Positions 35,369 through 46,006 of a DNA stretch of 64,000 nt are shown here, in pieces. Position 1 is the first letter of the stretch, and each line of letters opens with the position of its first letter. This DNA comes from Streptococcus sp. oral taxon 056 str. F0418 (GTDB lineage Bacteria > Bacillota > Bacilli > Lactobacillales > Streptococcaceae): positions 124,001 through 188,000 of the forward strand of contig NZ_AFQU01000001.1 of NCBI RefSeq assembly GCF_000220065.1, written 5' to 3'. The notes beneath the pieces are model-generated. The model saw nothing but the letters and a program-made list of their open reading frames with translations. It was not told where the DNA came from and ran no database searches. Both the position numbers and the translations under genes were made by a program.

Positions 35369-36649
35369 TTATTTAGGCTCAGGTAGAACAAGATAAAGGA
35401 CAATTCCTAAAACAGTTGATAGAGCCACTCCGGAGATTTGAAGCCCCGACAACTGCAAGGTTAGACCCCCGATACCAGATACAAGAATAACACTTGCAAT
35501 CAATAAGTTCTTTTTATTATCAAAGTTAGTCTGTGCTTCAATCAGAATTTTAAGCCCACTTGAAGCAATCACACCAAATAGTGCAATGGAAATACCACCT
35601 AGTACAGGACTTGGGATAGATTGGAGTAGGGCTGATACCTTACCAACAAAGCTCATGACAATAGCTAGCACTGCTGCACCAGCGATGACATAAACGCTAT
35701 AAATTTTATTAAGTGCCATGACTCCAATGTTCTCTCCATAACTGGTCACTGGTGGCGCTCCAAAAAGCCCTGCAATAACCTGAGCCAGACCATCGCCAGT
35801 CAGAGTTCTATCCAAACCAGGATCCTTGAAGAAATCTTTTCCAGTTAGGCTATTTAATACCATGACATGACCAAAATGTTCTGTCATAGTGACAAAGGCT
35901 ATAGGTGCCATTGTCAAGATTGCACTAGGATAAAATTTCACATCATAGTCTAAGAAAGGCAAACTCATCGGTGGCAGGTGAAACCAAGATGCTTCTCCAA
36001 CCTTAGTAAAAGAGACAATTTCCTGCCCAGTGACAGCACCTAACAGCAAGCTAAAGAGGTAACCGACAACTAAGCCTAGTAAGACTGGAATAATGCCTAC
36101 AATCTTTTTCCCATAGATATTAAAGAGAATAATAGCTAAGAGTGTTACCATTCCAATGGTAAAATAGGTCAAATCATAAACTTTCTCACCATTGGCTAAA
36201 GTCTTATTCATTACATCGCTAACAGCTGTACCAGCCAGACTGAGACCTATTACCATGATAATTGGACCAACGACTACTGGCGGAAGCACTTTATCAATCC
36301 ATGCATTACCAGCAAATCTGACAACCAAAGCCACGATGAAATAAACTAAGCCTCCTGTGATAGCTCCCTGGGCCACTGCACCAATGCCATCTGTCTTCAT
36401 CAATAATTGCATAGCTGCAATATAAGCAAAGCTAGAACCCATATAAGCAGGTATCTTATACTTAGTAACCATTAAGTGTGCTAATGTTCCTAGACCACTT
36501 GAGAATAGGGCAACTGCTGGATCGATTCCTACTAAAATTGGAACAAGCACGGTCGCCCCAAACATAGCGAACAAATGCTGGAATGACAAACCTAAAAGAA
36601 GGCCTGGTTTTGGCATATCATGAACATCATATTTAACTTCTTGATTCAT
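35369..36649 (-). CDS. uraA: Uracil permease (NCS2 family)
   Basis: Proton-coupled uracil importer. It has 426 residues and about 14 hydrophobic segments. NCS2 signatures visible are the QHLFAMFGATVLVP N-terminus, the substrate-binding EHFGHVM glutamate region and TSYGENIGVMAL. It starts 9 bases after the pyrR stop, so uracil uptake is controlled with pyrB by PyrR. Confidence 0.96.
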   Translation of the reverse strand: MNQEVKYDVHDMPKPGLLLGLSFQHLFAMFGATVLVPILVGIDPAVALFSSGLGTLAHLMVTKYKIPAYMGSSFAYIAAMQLLMKTDGIGAVAQGAITGGLVYFIVALVVRFAGNAWIDKVLPPVVVGPIIMVIGLSLAGTAVSDVMNKTLANGEKVYDLTYFTIGMVTLLAIILFNIYGKKIVGIIPVLLGLVVGYLFSLLLGAVTGQEIVSFTKVGEASWFHLPPMSLPFLDYDVKFYPSAILTMAPIAFVTMTEHFGHVMVLNSLTGKDFFKDPGLDRTLTGDGLAQVIAGLFGAPPVTSYGENIGVMALNKIYSVYVIAGAAVLAIVMSFVGKVSALLQSIPSPVLGGISIALFGVIASSGLKILIEAQTNFDNKKNLLIASVILVSGIGGLTLQLSGLQISGVALSTVLGIVLYLVLPEPK

Positions 36650-36657
36650 CTATCTTA

Positions 36658-37176
36658 CTACTCCCCCATAATTAAAACACGATCTTGACCATCTATTTCG
36701 GTCATCTCAACAATAATTTTCTCAGTCTGACTAGTCGGAATATTCTTCCCAACATAGTCTGCTCGAATCGGCAACTCTCGGTGACCACGATCTACCAAAA
36801 CAGCCAATCCAACTCTAGACGGGCGACCATGACTGACCAAATTATCAATCGCTGCACGAATAGTTCTACCTGTATAGAGGACATCATCGATCAGAATAAC
36901 CTGACGATCTGTAATATCCACTGGGATGAATGTCGTATCCTCTTCAACCTTCATATCATCACGAAAGGCTTTTGTATCCACTTCTCCGACCGGAATATCA
37001 ATTCCTTCTAACTGGGCTAAACGTTTTTGGATACGATTGGCCAAGTAAACTCCTCGAGTCTTGATTCCAGCAAGAACGACCTGACTCAAATCCTTGTTAC
37101 GTTCGATGATTTCATAGGTAATCCGCGTAATGGCACGATTCATTGTGATCTCATCAACAACTTCTTTTGTTTTCAT
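36658..37176 (-). CDS. pyrR: Bifunctional pyr operon attenuation regulator / uracil phosphoribosyltransferase PyrR
   Basis: Senses UMP and binds the pyr leader RNA to favour termination; it also has weak uracil phosphoribosyltransferase activity. It has 172 residues. The PRPP-binding loop [19 protein letters not shown] is near residue 95 and the RNA-binding surface is basic. It is the first gene of pyrR-uraA-pyrB, directly downstream of its own RNA target. Confidence 0.97.
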   Translation of the reverse strand: MKTKEVVDEITMNRAITRITYEIIERNKDLSQVVLAGIKTRGVYLANRIQKRLAQLEGIDIPVGEVDTKAFRDDMKVEEDTTFIPVDITDRQVILIDDVLYTGRTIRAAIDNLVSHGRPSRVGLAVLVDRGHRELPIRADYVGKNIPTSQTEKIIVEMTEIDGQDRVLIMGE

Positions 37177-37189
37177 TTTTACCTCCTAA

Positions 37190-37341
37190 ACACTAAAAAA
37201 ATCTCCTTATACAAGGAGATTTCAGAAAATATAGATAGACTGTACTTAACGAAAAAGAAATACAATACGCCTATCTTTTCACTTGCTCCTTGCCTATCTC
37301 TCTGGATAGAATTAAAGGATTATTTAATTGTTAATACTATA
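37190..37341 (-). promoter_or_regulatory. PyrR-responsive attenuator (pyr leader RNA)
   Basis: In the transcript, a PyrR-binding loop CTATCCAGAGAGATAG (37294-37309) with the conserved UCC-GAGAG core is followed by a terminator, GAAATCTCCTTG-TATAAGGAGATTTTTTT (hairpin about 37198-37223). UMP-bound PyrR would stabilise the binding loop and let the terminator form. The arrangement is the standard Firmicute pyr attenuator. Confidence 0.85.
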
Positions 37342-37364
37342 TCATAGTCGAAAATATACTGCAA
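37336..37364 (-). promoter_or_regulatory. Promoter of the pyr operon
   Basis: Reverse-strand TTGCAG (37359-37364) and TATAGT (37336-37341, with upstream TGA) are separated by 17 bases. Confidence 0.6.
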
Positions 37365-37395
37365 GCAAAAAATGTCATTTTATAAAAAATATTTG

Positions 37396-38031
37396 CTAGG
37401 CTTGTTTCTTGCTTTTTGTAAAAGTGATAGACTTGATGCCATAAAAGACAAAACCAAACACTAGATAAGCCACAAAAATAATCAAACATCTCTTGATAAC
37501 ATAAGGCCATTCATATTTAAAAACATTCAAAAAGAAATATGGAAATGGATTATCTTTTGCATTCGGAATATTAATTTTCAAGAAAAAGCCATTAAATAGT
37601 GCGAAAGCCATGTAGACTAATGGCAATCCAGACCAAGAAATCGGATCAAACCATCGATATTGTCTCGTTTTATCAAATACCAATGTATCTATCAAAAAAG
37701 CTAAGGGAACAATGTAATGGCAAAGAAAGTTTTCTAAACGATAAAAATCAGTTGCAATTGGTGCAAGCATAACATGATAAACTACACAAGTGATCATGAT
37801 AGACATGGTAACGCCACCCTTAATTCTTAAGAAAACCGGCGACTTCCAAGTCTCATCTTTTCTAGCCATCAAATAAACCATATAGCCCGTAAAGATTAGG
37901 ACTAATAGATTGGACAAAACTGTATAATACATGAGCATTCCCCAACCATATTTACTGATTTCGAGAAAAACTCCTAAAAAAGCTAAAACTAATAATAGAA
38001 TTCTGTAAGCAAAAATGAATGTACGGCTCAT
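37396..38031 (-). CDS. Pr6Pr-family six-helix membrane protein
   Basis: Predicted integral membrane protein of the FAR-17a/AIG1-like (Pr6Pr) group; activity unknown in bacteria. It has 211 residues from the ATG at 38031, preceded by GAGGTTGAT; eight further codons upstream are rejected. About six hydrophobic helices; conserved VLSNLLVLIFTGYM and the histidine-containing FLCHYIVPLAF segment. The end is basic (FTKSKKQA). It starts about 8 bases downstream of the zinc-ribbon gene, so the two are coupled. Confidence 0.8.
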   Translation of the reverse strand: MSRTFIFAYRILLLVLAFLGVFLEISKYGWGMLMYYTVLSNLLVLIFTGYMVYLMARKDETWKSPVFLRIKGGVTMSIMITCVVYHVMLAPIATDFYRLENFLCHYIVPLAFLIDTLVFDKTRQYRWFDPISWSGLPLVYMAFALFNGFFLKINIPNAKDNPFPYFFLNVFKYEWPYVIKRCLIIFVAYLVFGFVFYGIKSITFTKSKKQA

Positions 38032-38038
38032 ATCAACC

Positions 38039-38377
38039 TCAGATCTTCTTAACAAATTCGGATTTAAGCTTCATAGCGCCAAAGCCGTCAATCTTACAGT
38101 CGATATTGTGGTCGCCTTCTACAATGCGAATATTTTTCACACGTGTACCTTGCTTGAGATCCTTAGGTGCACCTTTGACTTTTAAGTCCTTGATTAGGGT
38201 AACAGTGTCACCATCAGCCAACTTATTGCCATTGGCATCGATAGCTACCACTCCTTCTTCTACCTCTTGAGCTTCAGCTGGGTTCCATTCATGAGCACAT
38301 TCTGGGCAAATTAAAAGCGTCCCATCTTCATAGACATATTCTGAGTTACATTTTGGACAGTTTGGTAATGTATTCAT
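38039..38377 (-). CDS. YjdM/PhnA-family zinc-ribbon protein
   Basis: Small cytoplasmic protein named after the E. coli phn locus but not a phosphonate enzyme. It has 112 residues. N-terminal zinc ribbon CPKC and CPEC (about residues 8-32), then an SH3-like PhnA domain with DSNGN-type [24 protein letters not shown]. It is followed directly by the membrane-protein gene. Confidence 0.93.
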   Translation of the reverse strand: MNTLPNCPKCNSEYVYEDGTLLICPECAHEWNPAEAQEVEEGVVAIDANGNKLADGDTVTLIKDLKVKGAPKDLKQGTRVKNIRIVEGDHNIDCKIDGFGAMKLKSEFVKKI

Positions 38378-38442
38378 TTTCTTCTCCCTTTTAAAAATAT
38401 ACTGGTATATTATACTCTATTCTTTTCCTTTTGACAAATCGC

Positions 38443-39249
38443 TTATGGATTGTCTACTAACTCCTGCGTCCTTTCGTAGGCAGCCTGAACAGCATCCATG
38501 ACCGTTCCTCGAAAAGCATTTTCTTCCAGACTAGCTACTCCAGCAATGGTCGAACCGGCCGGACTGCAGACCTGGTCTTTGAGCTGGGCCGGATGTTGCC
38601 CACTGACCTGACTTAGCTTGGCAGCGCCTAAGAGAGTTTGATTGGCTAGCTGCAGGGATATGTCGCGACTGAGTCCTGCTCGGACACCAGCATCCGCTAA
38701 GGCCTCTATAAAGAGATATACGAAAGCTGGTCCACAGCCAGCAAGAGCTGTCGCCGCATCCAACTGCTTTTCCTCTAGTTTGAGCAAAAGACCGGCAGAA
38801 GATAGAATCTCCTGTAACAAATCTTCGTCCACTTGATTCGCCTGCTGAGACAAGGCATAGCTAATAACACCCTCACCTACAGCTACTGGTGTATTAGGCA
38901 TCATCCGAATCCAACGATGGTGGCTAGAGGTCAATTTTTCTAAGAGCTCTAAGGTCAAACCTGCAGCCATTGAAACCAGCAAAATAGACTCACGTTTTTC
39001 TAGAATCTCCTGATACTCAGCCAGCAAGTCAGTAAATTGAGCTGGTTTAATCCCTAGAAAAATAACATTTGCTTGTGCAAAAACCTCAGCATTACTGGCC
39101 GACTGACCACCAAGTTCTGCAGCAATCTTTTCAGCCTTGTCACGACTGCGATTAGCCAGGAGTAATTCACTTCTAAATCTTTCATCTTGGGCAACCAGGC
39201 GAGCGAGACTGCCACCCATATTTCCCAAACCGATAAATCCAATTTTCAT
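38443..39249 (-). CDS. proC: Pyrroline-5-carboxylate reductase
   Basis: Last step of proline synthesis, reducing P5C with NADPH. It has 268 residues. Rossmann GFIGLGNMGGSLARL at the N-terminus, RMMPNTPVAVGEGV near 115-128, and the C-terminal signature region DQVCSPAGSTIAGV near 230. It is the third gene of proB-proA-proC; start 3 bases after proA. Confidence 0.97.
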   Translation of the reverse strand: MKIGFIGLGNMGGSLARLVAQDERFRSELLLANRSRDKAEKIAAELGGQSASNAEVFAQANVIFLGIKPAQFTDLLAEYQEILEKRESILLVSMAAGLTLELLEKLTSSHHRWIRMMPNTPVAVGEGVISYALSQQANQVDEDLLQEILSSAGLLLKLEEKQLDAATALAGCGPAFVYLFIEALADAGVRAGLSRDISLQLANQTLLGAAKLSQVSGQHPAQLKDQVCSPAGSTIAGVASLEENAFRGTVMDAVQAAYERTQELVDNP

Positions 39250-39251
39250 CT

Positions 39252-40514
39252 TTATTTCCTCACTTGACCAGTTCCTTGAATGACGTACTTATAGCTGGTC
39301 AACTCTTTCAGTCCCATAGGACCTCTGGCATGTAGTTTTTGAGTAGAAATCCCCATTTCGCAGCCAAGTCCAAACTGACCGCCATCTGTAAAGCGGGTTG
39401 AGGCATTGACATAAACCGCTGCGCTATCCACCTGCTCTGTGAAGTAAGCTGCCGCTGCAGACTTCTCCGTCACAATGGCATCCGAGTGATGAGTGCTGTG
39501 AGCCTCAATATGCTCCACCGCTTCTTCCAGCGAAGAAACCAGCTTGACCGCTAAGACATAATCCAAAAATTCGGTATCAAAATCTTCCGGTCTAGCTTGC
39601 GAGCCCGAGATATACTGTGCCGCTTTCTCATCCAAACGTAATTCAACAGACTTTTCTTGTACAGCATCACGATCTGTCACCAAAATCTTTTGTAAACGTG
39701 GCAAAAATGCTGCTGCAATCTCTTCATGAACCAGAAGTACCTCCATGGCATTGCAGACAGAGGGGCGACTGGTCTTGGCATTCTCGATAATCGCCAAAGC
39801 CTTGTCCTGATCAGCGTCTTTATCTACATAGATATGAACAATTCCAGTACCTGTTTCGATAACCGGCACAGTCGCATTCTCCACGACCGCCTGAATCAGT
39901 CCCGCACCTCCACGAGGAATGAGCAAATCCAGATAGCCCTTGGCCTTCATCATAGCCTGGGCGGAAGCCCGACTAGTATCAGAAACCAACTGGATACAAT
40001 CCGGCGAAATCTCCGTCTGAGCCAAGCCGTTTTTCAGAGCTGTGACAATAGCTAGCGCAGTCTGATAAGCATCCTTGCCGCTTCTGAGAACGACTGCACT
40101 GCCACTCTTTAGTGCCAGAGCCGCAGCGTCAGAGGTGACATTAGGCCGGCTTTCGTAGATAATCCCAATCACGCCCATGGCCACTCGCTGTTTACTGATG
40201 ACAAGACCGTTATCAAGCTCAGTCCTTTCCAAGACTTGCCCTACAGGATCCTCCAAGTCAATCAGCTGGCGAATGCCCTCTGCCATGGTAGCAATCCGCT
40301 CCTCATCCAGATAGAGGCGATCCAGCATCACATCTGAAATCTTACCTTTTGCTGCGGTCATATCCAATTCATTGGCTGCTAAAATGTCCGCACGAGAAAG
40401 CCAGAGCTGCTTTGCCATTTCTTCTAGAACATGGTTTTTCTCAACTGTTGTGGCTGTATTAATCGTCTTCTTGACTTTCTGGACCTTTTCAAAAATCGCT
40501 TGTGTTGAGGTCAT
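39252..40514 (-). CDS. proA: Glutamate-5-semialdehyde dehydrogenase (gamma-glutamyl phosphate reductase)
   Basis: Reduces gamma-glutamyl phosphate to the semialdehyde. It has 420 residues of the aldehyde dehydrogenase fold. Motifs: [31 protein letters not shown], the catalytic cysteine in [14 protein letters not shown] near residue 255, and [15 protein letters not shown] near 370. It lies between proB and proC. Confidence 0.97.
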   Translation of the reverse strand: MTSTQAIFEKVQKVKKTINTATTVEKNHVLEEMAKQLWLSRADILAANELDMTAAKGKISDVMLDRLYLDEERIATMAEGIRQLIDLEDPVGQVLERTELDNGLVISKQRVAMGVIGIIYESRPNVTSDAAALALKSGSAVVLRSGKDAYQTALAIVTALKNGLAQTEISPDCIQLVSDTSRASAQAMMKAKGYLDLLIPRGGAGLIQAVVENATVPVIETGTGIVHIYVDKDADQDKALAIIENAKTSRPSVCNAMEVLLVHEEIAAAFLPRLQKILVTDRDAVQEKSVELRLDEKAAQYISGSQARPEDFDTEFLDYVLAVKLVSSLEEAVEHIEAHSTHHSDAIVTEKSAAAAYFTEQVDSAAVYVNASTRFTDGGQFGLGCEMGISTQKLHARGPMGLKELTSYKYVIQGTGQVRK

Positions 40515-40535
40515 CGCTTCTCCTTTCCCTGTCTT

Positions 40536-41645
40536 CTAAAATTCTGCAAATAAATCATTTAACTCCGGTGTCAATGAAATCCAATCATCCCGATGAATGA
40601 CGACACCCTTAGGTTTATTGGACTTGAGCATATCTTTAAGAGCTGACTTGCCAAAACGCACTCGCCCTTTACCAAGAATAGCTCCGCCGCCTTCCTCGTA
40701 AACTGTCACCGTATCCTGATAGGCAAAGCTCCCTGATACAGATACAAGTCCGGACACCAACAAACTTTTTCCATTATTTCTGAGAGCGTCGGCTGCTCCT
40801 TGATCTACATAGATTTCCCCTTGACTTTTAGCATAGAAAGCCAGCCATTGCTTCTGCGTTTTTAGACCTTTTTCCTGAGCCAAAAAGAGACTGCCATCCT
40901 TGGTCTCCTCCACAGCTTCCAGCAGAGCATCAGTCTTGAGCGAGGAGCAGATATAGACCGGAACACCAGACATGGTCGCCAGAGTTGCAGCCTTAATCTT
41001 TGTCAGCATACCGCCAGTTCCATTGCTCGTTCCTGCACCGCCTGCCATATCAATCAGCTCAGAGCTAATCTTCTCAATCTTTTCAAGTCGCCGTGCATCT
41101 GGATTGGTAGACGGGTTGGCTGTGTAGAGTCCATCTACATCTGTCAAAAGCACCAGGAGATCTGCTTGAACCATGGCCGCTACTTGTGCACTCAGCGTAT
41201 CATTATCCCCGACCTTGAGCTCCTCGATAGCCACTGAGTCATTTTCATTGATGATAGGAATAGCGCCGCGATTCAGCAAGACAGACAAGGCCTGATGAGC
41301 ATTCTTGTAACGCCGTTTATCTGCAAAGTCATCCTGCGTCAAAAGGATCTGAGCAGAAATGATTTGCTTCAAAAGAAGATTGGTTGTATATTCCTCGAGG
41401 AGCAAGCCCTGTCCAACCGCAGCTGAAGCTTGTTTGTCTGCTATCTTGGTCGGTCGCTTTTTAAAGCCTAGAGAAGAAAAGCCTGCCGCAATAGCTCCTG
41501 ATGAGACCAAGATTAACTCATGCCCCGCCTCATGGAGGAGTGCCAACTGCCGAGTAATTTCCTTTACCTTAGCACGTGACAGACTGCCATCTGCGTTTGT
41601 CAATGATGAAGTTCCCACTTTAAATACAATTCGCTTTGCTTTCAT
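40536..41645 (-). CDS. proB: Glutamate 5-kinase
   Basis: First step of proline synthesis, feedback-inhibited by proline. It has 369 residues: an amino-acid kinase domain ([37 protein letters not shown]) and a C-terminal PUA domain (about 275-360). It is the first gene of proBAC. An inverted repeat spans its -10 box. Confidence 0.97.
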   Translation of the reverse strand: MKAKRIVFKVGTSSLTNADGSLSRAKVKEITRQLALLHEAGHELILVSSGAIAAGFSSLGFKKRPTKIADKQASAAVGQGLLLEEYTTNLLLKQIISAQILLTQDDFADKRRYKNAHQALSVLLNRGAIPIINENDSVAIEELKVGDNDTLSAQVAAMVQADLLVLLTDVDGLYTANPSTNPDARRLEKIEKISSELIDMAGGAGTSNGTGGMLTKIKAATLATMSGVPVYICSSLKTDALLEAVEETKDGSLFLAQEKGLKTQKQWLAFYAKSQGEIYVDQGAADALRNNGKSLLVSGLVSVSGSFAYQDTVTVYEEGGGAILGKGRVRFGKSALKDMLKSNKPKGVVIHRDDWISLTPELNDLFAEF

Positions 41646-41668
41646 ACCTTCACACTCATTTTCTTCAG

Positions 41669-41698
41669 TATTGAAATATTATACCAAAATTCAATACA
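41669..41698. promoter_or_regulatory. Inverted repeat across the proBAC promoter
   Basis: GTATTGAA (41669-41676) and TTCAATAC (41691-41698) flank a reverse-strand TATAAT (41679-41684, preceded by TGG). The 8-bp arms with a 14-base spacer look like a repressor site; the regulator is unknown. Confidence 0.5.
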
Positions 41699-41704
41699 AA
41701 AATA

Positions 41705-41751
41705 AAAAACGATGCAAAATTCTCTACAATCAGAGAGTGGAGCATCATTTT
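41705..41751 (-). terminator. Terminator after rluD
   Basis: Nested stems GATGC/GCATC and TCTCT/AGAGA with a T run on the reverse strand. Confidence 0.75.
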
Positions 41752-41754
41752 CTA

Positions 41755-42642
41755 TTATTTTCTTAACTTATCTAATGTCTCTTGAAAAATAGCTGGCGCT
41801 TCAGCTGTAAATTCCAGCACTTCACCAGTTCGAGGATGGGTGAAGCCTAGTGTGTGCGCGTGCAAAAATTGGCCATGTCCTTTCAAGGTCTTACGAGGTC
41901 CATAGACCTCATCTCCAGCCACAGGATGTCCGATGTAGGCCATGTGAACGCGGATTTGGTGAGTTCGGCCTGTTTCTAGCTGAAGCTCGACCAAGGAATA
42001 GTCACCAAAACGCTCCAAGACTTGAAAACGCGTCAGAGCTGGCTTGCCTTTTGCCGTTACAGCCTGCTTCTTGCGGTCTTTTTCACTACGGCCAATCGGA
42101 GCTTCAATCACTCCGCGGTCGTTAGGCAAATTTCCATGAACAATAGCCCAATACTTCCGTAGGGATTTCTTATCCTTAAGTTCAGCAGCCAAAGCCACAT
42201 GGGCTTGGTCATTTTTTGCAATCATGAGAAGCCCTGAAGTGTCCTTATCAATCCGATGGACAATTCCCGGTCTGAGAACTCCATTGATGCCAGACAGGTC
42301 TTTGATGTGGTATATAAGAGCATTGACTAGCGTGCCACTGGTATGCCCTGCAGAAGGATGGACAACCATTCCCTGAGGTTTATTGACGACTGCTACATCC
42401 TCATCCTGATAGACGATTTCTAACGGAATATCCTCAGCTACATACTCAACAACTTCTGGTTCAGGCAGTTCATAGGAGATAATGTCGCCTTCTTTGACTG
42501 TATATTTTGCTTTTTTGGCTTGACCATTTACTAAAATTTGTCCGTTCTTAATTTGCTCATTAGCAAGACTTCGAGACAGATCAGTCAAATCAGCAACTGC
42601 CTTATCTAAACGAACACCTGCTTCCTTAATTATTACTTCCAT
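41755..42642 (-). CDS. rluD: RluD-like 23S rRNA pseudouridine synthase
   Basis: Converts uridines to pseudouridine in large-subunit rRNA. It has 295 residues: an N-terminal S4 domain (about 10-60) and an RluA-type catalytic domain with [12 protein letters not shown] (catalytic Asp near residue 132) and [20 protein letters not shown]. The start overlaps the end of lspA by 17 bases, conserved in streptococci. The exact target uridines cannot be told. Confidence 0.93.
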   Translation of the reverse strand: MEVIIKEAGVRLDKAVADLTDLSRSLANEQIKNGQILVNGQAKKAKYTVKEGDIISYELPEPEVVEYVAEDIPLEIVYQDEDVAVVNKPQGMVVHPSAGHTSGTLVNALIYHIKDLSGINGVLRPGIVHRIDKDTSGLLMIAKNDQAHVALAAELKDKKSLRKYWAIVHGNLPNDRGVIEAPIGRSEKDRKKQAVTAKGKPALTRFQVLERFGDYSLVELQLETGRTHQIRVHMAYIGHPVAGDEVYGPRKTLKGHGQFLHAHTLGFTHPRTGEVLEFTAEAPAIFQETLDKLRK

Positions 42643-43093
42643 TATTTTCTTCCCTTATGATAACTAGGAGTAATACCAGCACTCCAAACGTTAAATACAT
42701 ATCTGCAACATTAAAAACAGCAAAATCAATAAAATCTAACTGAAACATATCAACCACAAAACCTTGACGTAGTCGATCAATAAAATTACCTAAGCCACCT
42801 GCAATAATAAGCGTCAAACCACTAATCAGCCAGAGCGATCCTTGCAAATGTCGAATCAGATACCATACAGCGCCTCCAATTACAATCAATGTAATAATTG
42901 CAAAAAGCCATTGCTGATTTTCTAATATGGAAAAGGCGGCACCAGTATTCTGAAGATAAGTTAGGCTTAAAATAGAAGGAATAAACCCTTTTACCTCACC
43001 CAGCTTGATGTTACCAACAACAGCCCATTTGACTAATTGATCTACCACGATTAACACTAAAATAGTAATTGGGAGAACTATTTTTCTTTTCAT
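42626..43093 (-). CDS. lspA: Lipoprotein signal peptidase (SPase II)
   Basis: Cleaves signal peptides of lipoproteins at the lipobox cysteine; would process PnrA encoded in this window. It has 155 residues and four membrane helices. Catalytic aspartates in [19 protein letters not shown] and [12 protein letters not shown], and NTGAAFSI in the first half. It overlaps the regulator gene upstream by four bases and rluD downstream. Confidence 0.96.
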   Translation of the reverse strand: MKRKIVLPITILVLIVVDQLVKWAVVGNIKLGEVKGFIPSILSLTYLQNTGAAFSILENQQWLFAIITLIVIGGAVWYLIRHLQGSLWLISGLTLIIAGGLGNFIDRLRQGFVVDMFQLDFIDFAVFNVADMYLTFGVLVLLLVIIREENNGSNN

Positions 43094-43997
43094 ACTTTCC
43101 TCTTTTTCTCAAAATATGCTTTCATTACAGTCACAAAAGCATCCCCTGCTTGTGTTAGTTCTACTTCTTCACGTTTCACATATACCATACGATTATCTAG
43201 TGCATCTTTGACAGGAATGACAGTAATCCCATTCACACTCGCACTATCTAAAAAACCAGATCCAGTCGCATAAGCATCTGTCCTTTCTAAAATGCCATTT
43301 AAGGTGGCTCGGTCTGTCACGTTAAACATCTGAGAGCTTGCACTGGTATCCACTAGATTTTCGGAATAATAAAGATATTCATCTTTTTCTTGTGTAAAGC
43401 GAACCGTTGGCAAATCACACAAGTCCTCCATTATCAACTCTTTTTTTCGGTAAGAGGATGATTCTCTCTCAAATAGATATGCGTTTGAAAAGGAATTAAC
43501 TCGATAGCTTCTAAACCAAGTTTTTCGATTTTCTGCATGATTCCCTTTGTATTTTGGTTGTTAAGATAAATAATCCCAAGTTCACTATGTCCTTGAGCCA
43601 CTTCATCCAAAATCTGAACAGTTGTAGACTCAAAAATTCGGAAATTTTTATATTCAGGATATAAAATAGAAAACTCTGTGATGAGTGGTGGCAAAAAGTC
43701 ATAGTGTTGACTTGCAATAGAAAATTCATCTTTTTCTTCTTCAGGATTGGCATACTGATTTTGAAAAACATCAAATCCCTTCACTAATTCTTGCGCACGC
43801 TCATAAAATTCCATTCCACGCCTTGTCAAAAAGGTCCCACTGCTGGTTCTACGAAAAATTTTGAAACCAAGCTCTTTTTCTAAATCACGAACCGAGATGG
43901 AGAGACTAGGTTGACTGACATACATTTTTTCTGCAGCTTCTCGAAAAGTTCCACTGTTAGCAATAGCGACTACATACCGTAACTGTTGAATATTCAT
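43090..43997 (-). pseudogene. LysR-family regulator (MtaR/CpsY type), frame broken at an A7 tract
   Basis: Regulator of methionine/cysteine supply genes in streptococci (family knowledge). The first frame (43434-43997) gives an N-terminal helix-turn-helix FREAAEKMYVSQPSLSISVRDLEKELG and most of the sensor domain, then ends LTEKKS. The rest (LIMEDLCDLPTVRFTQEKDEYLYY... to KKRKV) continues in the next frame. The junction is A7 followed by G (reverse of 43441-43447). One more A, or a -1 slip on A-AAA-AAG, gives LTEKKELIMEDL and a normal protein of about 302 residues. It is followed by lspA with a four-base overlap. Confidence 0.82.
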
Positions 43998-44095
43998 CTC
44001 ATTTTCCTTTTACAAATTATTGCTATTATATCATAAAACAAAGGTTTCTTAAAGCTATAAAGGACTTCCAATTTGGAAATCCTCATACAGTGTTT

Positions 44096-45013
44096 TTATT
44101 TCTCAAAAATATCTTTCAAGTATAATCCTGTTACCAAAAGAGTAGCAATTAAGGCGATTACAACTTCGCATAAGAACCAGATATGGCCAAATAGACCTAA
44201 TTGAAAGACTGTCAAAGAAGATCCTAAAGCTGTTGCAGAGATAACCAAAGGGAAGGTAAAAGCAGAAAAACCTGCAGAAAAAGGACGTTTAAACAGCTGA
44301 AAGATTTGGCACAAAATAAAAAGATAAAGAATCTGCCCACTGATCAATAAGAGAAGCAATATCAGACTATTCGGATGAGAGAAAGTAGTCGTATAGGCTG
44401 CTGTCATCAAAGAAATCGGAGCACAAATCGTTGTTGTATTTGGACGTACTCTATCTTCCAAACCAATTTTATAAGTCTTGTAAAACACAAGCGGTAAAAC
44501 AAAAATAGTTGCCACAAGACCGTACCAAAAAATAACTTGTCCAAGAACAAACTGCTGACTAACTGCTATAGTAAGAGGAGCAACACCGATTCCTACAAAT
44601 AAAACAGTCCAAGCTGGATAGACATTATCCCATTTAAAAGGGAAAACAAAGGAGAATAGATAATAAGCCATCAATACTATCAATCCAATAAAACTTAGCC
44701 ACCACAAGCCTTGAGCTATAAATAGAGCATCCTCTCCTAAAAAACTCCAGGTAGCGATGTATGTCGAGGCGACCATTCCCTGCATGAAAAAAGTTGGAAA
44801 AACCGAGGCTATAAGAGGATCTTTCAACTGTTTTTGAGCTTGTTTAAAATTTGTTACGATTCCAATCACAAGATGAATCAAGAAGAAAAGGGCCAATCCC
44901 GCTAAAAGATAGCGTAACATCTGACTGAATCGACCAATTAAATTGCCCATTGCTAATAATCCTAATACTAAACCCGACTGAACCAAAAAGGGTTCTTTTC
45001 TTTTCAAAATCAT
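44096..45013 (-). CDS. TehA/SLAC1-family (TDT) transporter
   Basis: Membrane protein of the tellurite-resistance/dicarboxylate transporter group, whose structurally known members are anion channels. It has 305 residues from the ATG at 45013; a TTG two codons earlier also follows GGAG. About ten hydrophobic helices, with conserved FPTFFMQGMVASTY and FAGF-like AGFSAFTFPLVISATAL. Substrate unknown. It appears monocistronic. Confidence 0.85.
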   Translation of the reverse strand: MILKRKEPFLVQSGLVLGLLAMGNLIGRFSQMLRYLLAGLALFFLIHLVIGIVTNFKQAQKQLKDPLIASVFPTFFMQGMVASTYIATWSFLGEDALFIAQGLWWLSFIGLIVLMAYYLFSFVFPFKWDNVYPAWTVLFVGIGVAPLTIAVSQQFVLGQVIFWYGLVATIFVLPLVFYKTYKIGLEDRVRPNTTTICAPISLMTAAYTTTFSHPNSLILLLLLISGQILYLFILCQIFQLFKRPFSAGFSAFTFPLVISATALGSSLTVFQLGLFGHIWFLCEVVIALIATLLVTGLYLKDIFEK

Positions 45014-45052
45014 AAACAACTCTCCATGTTTACTAATCCCTAATGGGGCTTT

Positions 45053-45910
45053 CTACTTTCTTTTTAAATAGATAATTTCTGACTTTGGTTCAAATCCTAA
45101 TCTATTATAGAGTCTTAGTGCACCAACATTTTGCGCTTCAACGACAATTTGGCAAAGTCGCCCATTGCGTTTATAAAGATCATTTAAAATTGATTGAACA
45201 AGATAGCTCCCCAAACCTTGTCCTTGATAGCCTTCTTGAACAGCCAAACCAAATAAGTAATTCGTTCCAAGGCTAATATCAACGGAGCATGACGCACGAA
45301 CTTGTCCATCTTTTTTTAGAACGTATAGCAGGCAATTCTCGTCGTTAATAGACTCGCTAGCATACTTTTCAGCCAAAATGAAGGAATTATCAAATGCTTG
45401 TGCTTGAAACTCTGCAATCTCTCCTACTAAACTTAAGTCAGCAAGTAACACTTTCAAATCAGATTTCTCATTCAATGAAAACTCGCGTCCTAGTTGTTCC
45501 ATCCAAATTTCATTTTCCTCAGCTTTGTAGATATACTTATCTATAAAAGCAGGATGTTGCTTCATAAAATTATTCTCAGACACATAACTTATCTCTGTTA
45601 AATGATAACGCTTAGCGATCTTAGCCAATTCATCCAATAAACTTCGGCCTATTCCTTGACAACGGTAAGCTGGTAAAACATATAGAGATACTTCTGCTTC
45701 ATTTGGTTCATCAGCATAAATGGATAAAAAACCAACTACGACATCATCCTCATAAGCCAAGACAAACGAAGGCATATGTGGGTCATCATTATAGTTATTA
45801 TCTAAATAAGGTACTCTATACGTTTGATCAACCTTGTTACACTCTTTTACGATTTCAAAAGCAGCATTTCTTTCCTTATCCGATAGTTGAACACGGACTT
45901 TTACTTTCAT
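45053..45910 (-). CDS. Tandem-GNAT acetyltransferase
   Basis: Contains two GNAT domains. The first (about residues 1-130) has the acetyl-CoA loop CQGIGRSLL. The second (about 150-285) has GYQGQGLGSYLV and the C-terminal NVGALRLYNRLGFEP. It has 285 residues. Such tandem forms include aminoglycoside-like and mycothiol-type enzymes, but nothing here fixes a substrate. The start has AGGAGAA upstream. It stands alone between the nucleoside operon end and the TehA-like gene. Confidence 0.88.
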   Translation of the reverse strand: MKVKVRVQLSDKERNAAFEIVKECNKVDQTYRVPYLDNNYNDDPHMPSFVLAYEDDVVVGFLSIYADEPNEAEVSLYVLPAYRCQGIGRSLLDELAKIAKRYHLTEISYVSENNFMKQHPAFIDKYIYKAEENEIWMEQLGREFSLNEKSDLKVLLADLSLVGEIAEFQAQAFDNSFILAEKYASESINDENCLLYVLKKDGQVRASCSVDISLGTNYLFGLAVQEGYQGQGLGSYLVQSILNDLYKRNGRLCQIVVEAQNVGALRLYNRLGFEPKSEIIYLKRK

Positions 45911-45975
45911 TGTTCTTCTCCTATTTGACAGTGCTACTGTTAGTATATCATATATACCCCTATTTCTTCTTCAAT

Positions 45976-46006
45976 AAAAAAGAAAACAGGAAGAACCTGC
46001 TTTCTA
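45976..46006 (-). terminator. Terminator after the nucleoside permease operon
   Basis: AGAAAACAGG (45981-45990) pairs with CCTG-TTTCT (45996-46005), with T-rich flanks on the reverse strand. It overlaps the last codon of the upstream gene. Confidence 0.75.
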
